Source: CAIYUC01 sp963682005
GTDB taxonomy: Bacteria > Bacteroidota > Bacteroidia > Bacteroidales > FEN-979
Direction: 5' to 3'
DNA: 64,000 nt
Assembly: GCA_963682005.1 (NCBI GenBank)
Contig: OY820914.1
Location: 3,038,001-3,102,000, forward strand
A program made the position numbers and the translations under genes. Below are positions 19,253-27,243 of this stretch, one piece after another; the stretch's first letter is position 1, and each line of letters begins with the position of its first letter. The notes beneath the pieces were generated by a model. The model was not told where the DNA came from, made no database searches, and saw only the letters and a program-made list of their open reading frames with translations.

Positions 19253-20494
19253 TCAATTCGTTTTTTCAAGGATACTCCTCCATTTCGAAGGCAAATTCCT
19301 GCAATTCTGGTAGCATTCCATTTTTCCCGAATACATCACCGCAATACAATAATTGGCATGATTGCATCCGGATCGTATACTTTCCCCTGATTTCAACCGG
19401 TTGATAAAATGAGGATCATGCACAAGTGCGCGGGCGAAAGAAACGAATTCAAAACCGGATGAGAGGACCTCTTCTGTTTTATCCAGTGAGATCAATCCTC
19501 CGACATAAACTAACGGAACTTTCACGGCTGTTCTTATTTTTATGGCATCCTCAAGAAAGTAACCTTCCCGAAAGGGTTCAGGTTTCATCAGCAGTTCTCC
19601 GAACCATTGCACGCCGATCCTCATGAACGGATTTTTCATGTAATGTCCCATGATCTTTACCGGAATTTTACCCCGCATAATGTAAAGCGGCGAGCGGTTA
19701 ACAAGACCACCGCTGGGGATCAGGGCATCAGAACCAAGACCCTGCAGGATCCTGGCGGTTTCGATAGCTTCTTCTATGCCTGTTCCGCCCTGAATTCCAT
19801 CGTTCATGTTCATTTTTACCAGCATCGGAAGGTTATTTCCGGCCTGATCCTTTACGCGTTCGATGACCGCCTTCATGAAACGGGTTCGATTCTCAAACGA
19901 CCCGCCCCATTTATCTTTTCTTTTATTAATTGCCGGTGAAAGGAACTGGCTGATAAGATAACCGTGGCCTGCATGGACTTCTACTGCATCAAATCCTGAT
20001 TCGCGAACGATCTGGATTGAATCTCCAAACGCGGCGATCACCTCATCAATATCCTTTTCCTTCATGGTTACGGGGAAAGTAGGACCATAGATGTTCACAC
20101 CTCCGCTTGGAGAAAAAGGCTGCTGCCCTGCCAGTGAACGTTTGGCCATAAGACCGCAATGCCCGATCTGGATCGAAGCGGCAGCACCTTCTTTATGAAC
20201 GGCATCAGTAAGTTTCCGCAACACGGGAATGGTTTCCTTCCGTAATAAAAGCTGGTGGGAAAAAGAAAGACCTGTGCGGTGGACTGCGGCATAGGCAACC
20301 GTGGTCATTCCGATACCTCCTTCCGCAACTGACCGGTGATAACTGATCAGTTCATCGGAAGGATCATTGCCGGGGCACATTCCTTCAAAAGCTGCAGAGC
20401 GTATGGTACGGTTTCTGAGTGTGAGGGTTCCCAGTTTGGCCGGTTCGAAAAGCTTAAAGGAATTTGATTTGTATTCCCCGTGAAGTGATGTCAT
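19253..20494 (-). CDS. NADH:flavin oxidoreductase, Old Yellow Enzyme family
   Basis: 413-residue FMN-dependent TIM-barrel enzyme. Seen in order are LRNRTIRSAAFEGM (FMN binding), ASIQIGHCGLMAKRS (barrel strand with the usual Gln-x-x-His type element), DAVEVHAGHGYLISQFLSP with the catalytic H-x-x-x-G-Y region, KWGGSFENRTRF, and VGGLIS/FVSFARALVHDP (phosphate site). The tail has CNHANYC and ECYQN cysteines. Family members reduce alpha,beta-unsaturated carbonyls with NAD(P)H; the physiological substrate is unknown. It is a single gene with its own -7 box. Confidence 0.9.
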   Translation of the reverse strand: MTSLHGEYKSNSFKLFEPAKLGTLTLRNRTIRSAAFEGMCPGNDPSDELISYHRSVAEGGIGMTTVAYAAVHRTGLSFSHQLLLRKETIPVLRKLTDAVHKEGAAASIQIGHCGLMAKRSLAGQQPFSPSGGVNIYGPTFPVTMKEKDIDEVIAAFGDSIQIVRESGFDAVEVHAGHGYLISQFLSPAINKRKDKWGGSFENRTRFMKAVIERVKDQAGNNLPMLVKMNMNDGIQGGTGIEEAIETARILQGLGSDALIPSGGLVNRSPLYIMRGKIPVKIMGHYMKNPFMRIGVQWFGELLMKPEPFREGYFLEDAIKIRTAVKVPLVYVGGLISLDKTEEVLSSGFEFVSFARALVHDPHFINRLKSGESIRSGCNHANYCIAVMYSGKMECYQNCRNLPSKWRSILEKTN

Positions 20495-20557
20495 TACTTA
20501 TTTTTTAAAGATTTCCGGGACTCGAAATCCGGTTGATTTCTTCGACATTCAGCTGGA

Positions 20558-20565
20558 CAAAGTTA
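20558..20565 (-). promoter_or_regulatory. -7 box of the oxidoreductase gene
   Basis: On the minus strand TAACTTTG matches TAnnTTTG, 63 nt before the ATG at 20494. No good -33 element is seen. Confidence 0.45.
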
Positions 20566-20621
20566 ATTTTAATTATCACCGCGATCATTGGTTGTGTGCT
20601 GCTGATTGCTTTTAATTTACC

Positions 20622-20658
20622 GCCCCACCCCTGACCCCTCGCCAAACAGGGAGGGGAA
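20622..20658. repeat. Dispersed CCCCTC/GAGGGG palindrome, copy 1
   Basis: CCCCTCGCC (20635-20643) and GGGAGGGG (20649-20656) form a hairpin within CACCCCTGACCCCTCGCC. A relative is at 21263-21297. Its translation gives the familiar false peptide TPDPSPNREG. Confidence 0.55.
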
Positions 20659-20715
20659 TAAGCAAACCGCTCTATCTACATATTTGATTAATGATTTCAA
20701 CGATAAGAAAAAAAA

Positions 20716-20746
20716 TTTGCTTAGACGATCATTATTTCTAACTTTG
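20716..20746 (+). promoter_or_regulatory. tRNA-Ser promoter (-33/-7)
   Basis: TTTG (20716-20719), 19 nt, TAACTTTG (20739-20746): a full match to the Bacteroidota consensus. The expected start of transcription is near 20752, about 29 nt before the tRNA. Confidence 0.75.
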
Positions 20747-20780
20747 CAGCCCCAAATAAAAATTTGGACAGGAATTCACT

Positions 20781-20868
<88 letters not shown>

Positions 20869-20908
20869 GAAGAAGGGTATTTGGGAAAAAAATTGATCAG
20901 AAAATACC

Positions 20909-21262
20909 ATGTTTGATTTTGAAAAGCTTGATGTTTACCAGGTAGTTAAGGCCCAAAGCGCGAAAGTTCTCTGGTTTCTGAAGAAAGCTGACAATATCGA
21001 TCCTTATATAATTGATCAATGGAAGCGTGCCAGTTTAAGTATTTTGCTTAACTTAGCCGAGGGAACGGGAAGGATGACAGAGGAAGATAAAAAGCACTTC
21101 CTGACGATAGCAAGAAGCAGTGTTTATGAGTGTACAGCAATCATTGACCTCTTAAAAACCGCTAAAGAAATAGACGAAGAATCCTTTACAGAATTTTATA
21201 ATAACTACGAACAGATGTCGAAAATGCTTCTGGGAATGTACAGAAGCTATTCAAAATCATAA
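20909..21262 (+). CDS. Four-helix-bundle protein (23S rRNA intervening-sequence family)
   Basis: 117 residues. It begins FDFEKLDVYQVVKAQ and carries RASLSILLNLAEGTGR, ARSSVYECTAIIDLL and a final helix, the pattern of the S23/four-helix-bundle family. First seen in rRNA intervening sequences, these small proteins occur as stand-alone genes in many Bacteroidota genomes and have no established function. Here it sits between two tRNA genes, 41 nt after tRNA-Ser, and may be read from the same promoter. Confidence 0.88.
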   Translation: MFDFEKLDVYQVVKAQSAKVLWFLKKADNIDPYIIDQWKRASLSILLNLAEGTGRMTEEDKKHFLTIARSSVYECTAIIDLLKTAKEIDEESFTEFYNNYEQMSKMLLGMYRSYSKS

Positions 21263-21297
21263 TCCCACACCCAACCCCTCCCCAAAAATGGAGGGCC
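21263..21297. repeat. Dispersed CCCCTC/GAGGG palindrome, copy 2
   Basis: CCCTCC-CCAAAAAT-GGAGGG (21276-21295) starts just after the four-helix-bundle stop. It resembles the palindrome at 20622 and may act as a terminator. Confidence 0.5.
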
Positions 21298-21343
21298 GCA
21301 GGTGAAAAGATAGTTACTCACACACACACATTCAAACCTCATT

Positions 21344-21419
21344 CGGGGTATAGCGTAGCCCGGTTCATCGCGCCTGCTTTGGGAGCAGGAGGTCGCAGGT
21401 TCGAATCCTGCTACCCCGA
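21344..21419 (+). tRNA. tRNA-Pro (anticodon TGG)
   Basis: Acceptor CGGGGTA/TACCCCG with discriminator A. D arm GCGTAGCCCGGTTCATCGC. Anticodon arm CCTGC-TTTGGGA-GCAGG with anticodon TGG. T arm GCAGG-TTCGAAT-CCTGC. 76 nt, no encoded CCA. Confidence 0.96.
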
Positions 21420-21721
21420 CAAAAGAAAAACCCTTGCGAAAGCACGGGTTTTTTGTTTTTAAGCTGCGCAAGCTTGCTTGGGGCAGTGAGAAAAACAAAA
21501 AAAACGTTAGTGAGCAAAGCGAACGAAAGGTTTTTCTTTTAGTTCCCCCCCCCCCCCCTTCCAGGATCACCGAAGGTAATCCTGCTACCCCGACAAATAA
21601 AATTCCTTTGCGAAAGCAAGGGATTTTTTTTATGAGGGGAAACCGTTAGTGAGCGAAGCGAACGGAGGTTTTTTTTTCCAGTTCCCCCCCCTTCAGGATC
21701 ACCAACAGGTAATCCCTTCGC
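21404..21721. repeat. 174-bp tandem duplication of the tRNA-Pro 3' end and its terminator
   Basis: AATCCTGCTACCCCGACAAA at 21404-21423 (tRNA T-arm/acceptor end) recurs exactly at 21578-21597. Each copy is followed by the GCGAAAGCA terminator, a GTGAGCGAAGCGAACG stretch, a long C tract and GGATCACC. A third copy starts after 21690 but fades after AATCC. Confidence 0.8.
21427..21454 (+). terminator. Terminator after tRNA-Pro
   Basis: AACCCTTGC-GAAA-GCACGGGTT with one mismatch, followed by a T tract, 10 nt after the tRNA. A second copy (TCCTTTGC-GAAA-GCAAGGGA plus T8) is at about 21602-21630 in the duplicated block. Confidence 0.75.
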
Positions 21722-22170
21722 AATCCTTCAAATTCAATTTAACCTAGCTTCAAAATTTTTGCTACTTCGTATAAATGAAATTCATTTTTCACCTGAGTTA
21801 ATAGTTCCCATACTAACCTGATCTGAATCACATTAGTTGAGTAAAAATTGAACAATCATCTCAATATCTCACTATCTAAAAAGTATAATTATATTCTGGG
21901 TTTTAAATGGAACCTCCCTTGCGGAGGATCCCATCGGTGAACAAAACACATGATTACTGAATGGTAAAGGTTTGCTCCACCGGATGACACGGCAGATCAT
22001 AAGCTGTCACCTCCAGGGCAAAACAGATTGTTACTTAATGTGTGGCGAAGGTGGTAAAGATTATCAAAACATTCACAACATGTATTATGAAATTCTTTTA
22101 GATCTCCTTAGAAAGTGCTAAATTGGAAAATAATTGAAAATGAAGCTTCGGCATTTATAAGCGTTCATCA
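21722..22170. other. Gene-poor stretch with a possible decayed gene end
   Basis: No intact gene. On the minus strand a 26-codon open frame (22034-21954) ends in a natural-looking way (VTAYDLPCHPVEQTFTIQ, stop). It is followed by the hairpin CCTCC-GCAAG-GGAGG (21927-21913), as if the 3' end and terminator of a lost secreted-protein gene remain. The rest is A+T-rich and featureless. Confidence 0.3.
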
Positions 22171-23592
22171 TCACCTTGTTAATATCAATGAAATCCGGTC
22201 AAAATATTGACCAACTCTAATCTTACAAAAATATATACCTGAAGGGCATTGATTACCGGCGTTATCTTTGCCATCCCAGATAACAGAAGAACACCCACTT
22301 TGATATTCCTTGCATACGAATCTTTTCACTTCTTGACCATATATGTTTAGAATAACTGGTTCAACAAGTGATGTTTTTCCTGTTGTAAATGAAATTGTGG
22401 TTGACTCTGTGAAAGGATTCGGGTAATTTTGAATCACCATGTTTGACCTTTTTGGGAAATCATTAATAAATGGTGGGTATTGGTGGCGATAATAGGCCCC
22501 GATATCAGGGAGGGTGTTATCCGGATCCATTATAATTTGACCAAGGATTATGGAAGTCCCGGCATTGATACACTTAGAAATTCCTTGTAAAGTATAATCA
22601 TGTGCCGTGGTGTCTGTAAAAATCGGATCAAAATATACATTGAAATTTATATCGCATGAGTCCCCATTGCTGTTTGAATAAAGAGGGGGCTCACCAAACC
22701 CAGCCACAGTATTGCCCAAAGACATAAAATTCCCGCCAGAATTCTTGTAAATGCAACTATAAGAAATGTCGTTTTCTCCGATTAAACTTCCGGGCCCTTC
22801 ATTTTTAATTCCTACACCTTTTGAAAAAGCAACGATGGAGTTGATAATCCTGATATCGGCGTTTCCCCGGTTGGTTTGCGCACGCACTCCAATTCCATTC
22901 CCCGATACGCTGCAATTAGTAACGGTTATCGTTGCAAAAGCCTGATCCCAATTCCAGTAAGTGTCTGTCCTTAGATCAATGCCGGAAACGTTATTGTTAA
23001 ATACTGCACAATGGTATACATCTCCGGTTAAATTCGTCGTTCCATTTATTCCAAAACCCACAAATTGTATTCCTGAAAATCCGTTATCATATGCTTTAAT
23101 GTTTGACAGCATCACACTGTCACAATTCTGATTGAATTGCATATATATTCCATTCTCAGTGTTTCCATAGACCTGGCAGCTGTCAATTTGAGGCTTTGAA
23201 TCGAGGGTGGAGATCCCATTTATCCCAAACCTGATAATACAATTCTTAAGCACATCATCATCGCCGGAACTGTTTAGATATATCTTATCCCATGAGCCTC
23301 CAATTGTGCCCTGATACGGTTCAAATATGACCGGAAGATCATTTGTCCCTTTTGCAATTAGTTTTGTATTGATCCCAGCGGTAATGCTCCATCCGCCTGC
23401 CTGGAATTTTACAATTACTCCCTGCTGGATTATTAATGAATCGACAACAGTAATATTCCCTGTTACAATAAACGGGTTTCCTGCGGCAGTCCAGATGCCG
23501 GTTATGTTTCCTGTGACAATTGTTTGGGCTTCAAGGTAAGAGGTCATAAACAAGCCAGCAAAAACAAAAATAAATATTGCTTTCATATTCAT
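22171..23592 (-). CDS. Secreted right-handed beta-helix protein with T9SS sorting domain
   Basis: 473 residues with a signal peptide (MKAIFIFVFAGLFMTSYLEAQ). The body has repeated short beta-helix coils: DSLIIQQGVIVKFQAGG, LKNCIIRFGINGI, IDSCQVYGNTENGIYMQF, VYHCAVFNNNVSGIDL, VTNCSVSGNGIGVRAQ. These suggest a pectate-lyase-like or adhesin fold. The last 85 residues (IQNYPNPFTESTTISF ... CPSGIYFCKI) are a type A sorting domain with the FlgD-like WDGKDNAGN motif. It is probably cell-surface. Its upstream region is the remnant of hsdS, so its present promoter may be new. Confidence 0.88.
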   Translation of the reverse strand: MNMKAIFIFVFAGLFMTSYLEAQTIVTGNITGIWTAAGNPFIVTGNITVVDSLIIQQGVIVKFQAGGWSITAGINTKLIAKGTNDLPVIFEPYQGTIGGSWDKIYLNSSGDDDVLKNCIIRFGINGISTLDSKPQIDSCQVYGNTENGIYMQFNQNCDSVMLSNIKAYDNGFSGIQFVGFGINGTTNLTGDVYHCAVFNNNVSGIDLRTDTYWNWDQAFATITVTNCSVSGNGIGVRAQTNRGNADIRIINSIVAFSKGVGIKNEGPGSLIGENDISYSCIYKNSGGNFMSLGNTVAGFGEPPLYSNSNGDSCDINFNVYFDPIFTDTTAHDYTLQGISKCINAGTSIILGQIIMDPDNTLPDIGAYYRHQYPPFINDFPKRSNMVIQNYPNPFTESTTISFTTGKTSLVEPVILNIYGQEVKRFVCKEYQSGCSSVIWDGKDNAGNQCPSGIYFCKIRVGQYFDRISLILTR

Positions 23593-23631
23593 AAGGATTT
23601 AGTGATAAATTGTTTTATCATTGAAGGTGGA

Positions 23632-23771
23632 TTATTTTTGTCTGGTAAATGTAATAAAATTTATTTCATATGGACCAAGGGTATTTTTTTCAATTATCTT
23701 TACGCAACAATATATAGAATTCCATTTTTCTGTTTCAAATAATCTGTTGATGAAAAGAGTATCTTGTATGT
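23632..23771 (-). pseudogene. Distal fragment of the gene interrupted by the IS1380 element
   Basis: If the IS and one target copy are removed, the hsdS reading frame passes straight from PKYI into QDTLFINRLFETEKWNS and on to a stop at 23632, giving about 107 codons in all. The distal 44 residues show no HsdS motif. So the specificity gene had probably already lost most of its length before the insertion. Confidence 0.5.
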
Positions 23772-25204
23772 TAAACCTGATCAATTCAATAAAAGTACAA
23801 CATTTTTCTCTTATGCCTGATTTCACTAACTTCACCGTTCATTTCAACTAACACCCGATGGATGCAGATTTTGACATCAGGTACACCGATCGTCCGATCA
23901 CTCCATTCGGAGGTCTGACAACCGTAAAGAACTTCTATCAGAACAGCGGACTTCAGGACGTGATCTCCTCGTTACCATTGCCTCAGCCAGGCTCTAACAG
24001 GGGATATGATCCCGTGGATATCATCGAAGGTTTTCTGGTCAGTGTTATCCTTGGAGCACGCCGTTTGGCCCATGCCGGACTGCTTAGACACGATAAAGTA
24101 GTCAGCGAGATGTTTGGTTGGTCTAAAGGAATGGCAAGTGAAAGCACGTTTAGCCGATTTTTTAAAAAGTTTGATGTCGAGTTAAACGATGAGGTTTTTA
24201 TCGAACTTAACCGTTGGTGGTTTACCAAACTCAAGGTAAAATACCACACAGTGGATATCGATTCTACTGTCATTACCCGTTACGGCAATCAGGAAGGTGT
24301 TGAAGTGGGCTATAATCCAAGAAAGCCAGGTCGTGGTTCTCATCATCCTTTAATCGCTTTTGCAGATGAAGCCAAAATGGTAATACAGTCATGGATGCGC
24401 ACTGGCGACAGCGTCAGCAGTACAGACATCAAAGATTTTATCACGATGTTGCTTAAAACCCTGGACAAATCGAACATAGGATTGGTCAGAGCAGACAGTG
24501 GCTTCTTTAGTGAAACAACGTTGGACATTCTCGAGGAAAACGAACTGAAGTATATTGTTGCAGCAAAAATGTATGCAGGCTTGGTCCGGAACATCTTCGA
24601 AGCGGATAGCTGGGTTTCGTATTCCGACGGAATAGACATGTGTTCCATTGAATGCAAGTTAACGGGTTGGGATCATGCCCGCAGGGTAGTGGTTGTCCGA
24701 AAAAGCAAAAGCAAATATCAAAACTGCGGCGGCAAGTCTTTGTTTGAGGAATACGATGAGTTTTCCAACTACCTCTATTCGGCGTTCGTAACGAATCTGG
24801 AACTGGCCGATCCCCTTATCTGGGAACTCTACCGCCATAGGGCCGAAGCTGAAACTCAAATCAGAGAACTGAAAGAGAGTTACGGCCTTGACGGTTTTTG
24901 CTGTGAAGATTTTGGTGCCACCGAAGCAGCCTTTCGCTGGGTATGTGTAGCGTATAATCTGATGAGTCTATACAAGATCGCTTTGATAAATTCCAAGCAT
25001 GATCCGACTTTGGCAACCCTGAAGTTCCAATGCATTGCAATAGCGAGTTACCTTGTCAGACATAGCAGAAAAACGACTTTAGTGATGTCAGTGAATGATC
25101 GACGAAGGGCCTTTTTCGACGGGTTGTTTCAAAAAATTGAAAATATCACGCCCAAATCGAAATTTTTGTTGAAGAAAAAGTTTCTAATGAATTAATCAGG
25201 TTTA
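23772..25204 (+). mobile_element. IS1380-family insertion sequence, complete
   Basis: Imperfect terminal inverted repeats TAAACCTGATCAATTCAATA (left, from 23772) and TAAACCTGATTAATTCATTA (right, complement from 25204). They are flanked by the 4-bp direct repeat ATGT at 23768-23771 and 25205-25208, the target length expected for IS1380. Total 1433 bp with one intact transposase, so it is likely recent and possibly active. Confidence 0.9.
23858..25195 (+). CDS. IS1380-family transposase
   Basis: 445 residues with the IS1380 hallmarks: VDIDSTVITRYGNQEGVEVGYNPRKPGRGSHHPL (first catalytic Asp region), LVRADSGFFSETTLDIL (second Asp) and HRAEAETQIRELKESYGLDGF (Glu region) of a DDE nuclease. The gene is intact, and its stop codon lies inside the right terminal repeat. 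It lies head-on to the hsdS it interrupts. Confidence 0.93.
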   Translation: MDADFDIRYTDRPITPFGGLTTVKNFYQNSGLQDVISSLPLPQPGSNRGYDPVDIIEGFLVSVILGARRLAHAGLLRHDKVVSEMFGWSKGMASESTFSRFFKKFDVELNDEVFIELNRWWFTKLKVKYHTVDIDSTVITRYGNQEGVEVGYNPRKPGRGSHHPLIAFADEAKMVIQSWMRTGDSVSSTDIKDFITMLLKTLDKSNIGLVRADSGFFSETTLDILEENELKYIVAAKMYAGLVRNIFEADSWVSYSDGIDMCSIECKLTGWDHARRVVVVRKSKSKYQNCGGKSLFEEYDEFSNYLYSAFVTNLELADPLIWELYRHRAEAETQIRELKESYGLDGFCCEDFGATEAAFRWVCVAYNLMSLYKIALINSKHDPTLATLKFQCIAIASYLVRHSRKTTLVMSVNDRRRAFFDGLFQKIENITPKSKFLLKKKFLMN

Positions 25205-25392
25205 ATGTACTTAGGATCATAATTATTAATGTCGTTGATTCGTATTAGTCTTATTCCTTGTGAAGAATTATCGACATAAATTAAATGTTGTGAAGCCAAT
25301 CCTCTTTTAATATCGCATACGGAACCCAAAGACGTTACTTCCCAATCCTCAGGAATCATCCCAATCGGAGTATCCTTGTATCCTTCCCTCAT
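25192..25392 (-). pseudogene. hsdS: Type I restriction specificity subunit hsdS, 5' fragment cut by IS1380
   Basis: The 66-codon remnant starts GYKDTPIGMIPEDWEVTSLGS, the classic HsdS N-terminus, followed by the start of the first target-recognition domain (IRLIRINDINNYDPKYI). The last three residues and the stop come from the IS end. Its ATG overlaps the hsdM stop (ATGA), confirming that it was the second gene of an hsdMS operon. A normal HsdS has about 400 residues, so this cannot recognise DNA. Confidence 0.85.
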
Positions 25393-26948
25393 AACCCAAG
25401 CTCCTTCAGGTACTGGTTCAATTTCTCATCAATGGCTTCCTCCTTTTCTTCGAGTAAGGCAATCGAATCCATTACCGCTTTCAGATCGATTTCTTCTTCG
25501 GCTTCATTGGTGTCAATGTACCGTGAGATATTGAGGTTGTAATCATTTTCCCGGATCTCGGCCATGGCAACCACCCGCATGAGCTTGTCACTGTCCTTTT
25601 CTTTGTCATACGCATCAACAACCTTGTCAATATCCGTTTCCTCAAGTTGGTTCTGCACCTTGCCTTCCTTGTATTCACGGGAAGCATCAATAATGATGAC
25701 CTTATTCTTCAGCCGTTCCGGTTTTGATTTATTGATGATCCATACCGAAGCAGGTATGCCCGTATTGTAGAACAGGGCCGACGGCAGCCCGACGATCCCT
25801 TCGATGATATCCTTTTCAAGCAGTTTCTGCCGTATGCTGCCTTCGGTCCCGCCACGGAAAAGTGTGCCATGCGGCAGAACGATCCCCATCCGGCCATCTT
25901 CCTTCAAAACGGAAACCATGTGCTGGAGAAATGCAAGATCGGCGTATCCCCGGGGAGGAATGCCAAACTGGAACCGGCCGAATTTATCCACCACCACCTT
26001 GTTGTAATTCGGGGGGATCTCCTGCTCTTTGCCATCTTTGTCCAGCTTCCTGCTGATATTCGTTTCCGACGGCGACCACCATTTGTTCTGTGAGAACGGC
26101 GGGTTTGCGATCACCCGGTCGAAGAGTTTCAGGTTATTCTTTTCATCCCGGTGCTTCGGGTCGGTCAGGGTGTCACCCTTCCGGATATCCGCATCCATGA
26201 AGTTGTGCAGGATCATGTTGATCTTGCAGATGGCCCAGGTTCCCAGGTTCTTTTCCTGTCCGAACAAAGAAACATTGATATTCTTTCCCACTTTGCCACC
26301 GGGCTGTTCCGCAATGTACTTCGCCGATTCAATGAGCATGCCCCCCGATCCGCAGGTCGGATCGTACACCAGGTTCATCGGCTTTGGCCTGATAAGCCTG
26401 ACGATCAGCCGCACAACCCCCTTCGGCGTGTAGAATTCTCCTCCCTTCTTCCCGGCATCATCCGCAAACATCTTGATCAGGTATTCATAGGCATCACCCA
26501 GGATGTCCGGCGTATAAAGATCCGAATTCCGCAACGAGTACTGGTTGAAGTGCCTCAGCAGCCTCTGCAGGACCTCATCAGAAAGTTTTTCCTTATCCCC
26601 GAACTTGATGGCCGTCATGACCCCTTCCAGTTGGTCTGTGTTGTCCCGTTCAATCGCCGCAAACGCCTTGTCAAGCGCTTCACCGATGTTTTCCGTCCGG
26701 GCGGTCAGCACATTCCACCTGGCTTCCGCCGGGATTTTGAAATACGTTTCATCCTCGGCATCCTTCCGGCCGATCCTGTCAGCCTTCATGATGTTCTCAA
26801 CCTCTTCCTCGAAGACATCATTTGCCCGCTTCAGGAAGAGCAACCCGAAAATATAGTTCTTAAAGTCGCTGGAGTCGATGCTGCCCCGGAGGATATCGGC
26901 AGAGGCCCAAAGCCAGGTTTCGAGGGCGTTAAGAGAGATAATAGTCAT
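25389..26948 (-). CDS. hsdM: Type I restriction-modification DNA methyltransferase subunit
   Basis: 519 residues. The N-terminal HsdM helical domain starts with LNALETWLWASADILRGSIDSSDFKNYIFGLLFLKRAND. The N6-adenine methyltransferase core has VYDPTCGSGGMLIES (SAM-binding motif I, near residue 203) and VIANPPFSQNKWW (NPPF catalytic motif IV). The acidic C-terminal helix would contact HsdS. It is intact, but its specificity partner is destroyed by the IS and no hsdR lies nearby in the window, so it is probably inactive unless another HsdS serves it. Confidence 0.93.
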   Translation of the reverse strand: MTIISLNALETWLWASADILRGSIDSSDFKNYIFGLLFLKRANDVFEEEVENIMKADRIGRKDAEDETYFKIPAEARWNVLTARTENIGEALDKAFAAIERDNTDQLEGVMTAIKFGDKEKLSDEVLQRLLRHFNQYSLRNSDLYTPDILGDAYEYLIKMFADDAGKKGGEFYTPKGVVRLIVRLIRPKPMNLVYDPTCGSGGMLIESAKYIAEQPGGKVGKNINVSLFGQEKNLGTWAICKINMILHNFMDADIRKGDTLTDPKHRDEKNNLKLFDRVIANPPFSQNKWWSPSETNISRKLDKDGKEQEIPPNYNKVVVDKFGRFQFGIPPRGYADLAFLQHMVSVLKEDGRMGIVLPHGTLFRGGTEGSIRQKLLEKDIIEGIVGLPSALFYNTGIPASVWIINKSKPERLKNKVIIIDASREYKEGKVQNQLEETDIDKVVDAYDKEKDSDKLMRVVAMAEIRENDYNLNISRYIDTNEAEEEIDLKAVMDSIALLEEKEEAIDEKLNQYLKELGL

Positions 26949-27243
26949 AAGAGCGTAAAATTATTATTTATTCCCACGGCTCAACATAAACAAGTCCGAA
27001 GATATTTAGCTTGGAACAAAAATATGGTTTTTCTGTCTCATTTGGAGGCGACTTATGATTCAAACATAGAAATAAATAGTACATGTTCATAACAAAACAT
27101 TGTTTTTTCAATAATATGTTATATTTTTGGATAAGTGTGGGAGATGAATATGATTGGGGATTTGATAATTTCCTTCTAAATCAAATAAATTGAGTTATAC
27201 TTGTATTGTCCAATAAGGGTATTCTGTTTATAATGAAATTACT
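26949..27243. other. Divergent promoter region between hsdM and the sensor kinase
   Basis: 295 bp, A+T-rich, no gene. On the minus strand TATTTTTG (27024-27017) matches the -7 box and could serve hsdM, 69 nt from its ATG. On the plus side only weak boxes are seen before 27244. Base composition drops sharply here and stays A+T-rich to about 33.5 kb, apart from the IS. Confidence 0.4.

Noticed and set aside
21247..21570. 107-codon minus-strand frame containing GVAGFEPATSC
   Set aside because: It is antisense to tRNA-Pro; this peptide is a well-known false product of tRNA complement strands.
26151..27092. 313-codon plus-strand frame opposite hsdM
   Set aside because: Complement-strand shadow of the well-supported hsdM gene, with no recognisable domain.
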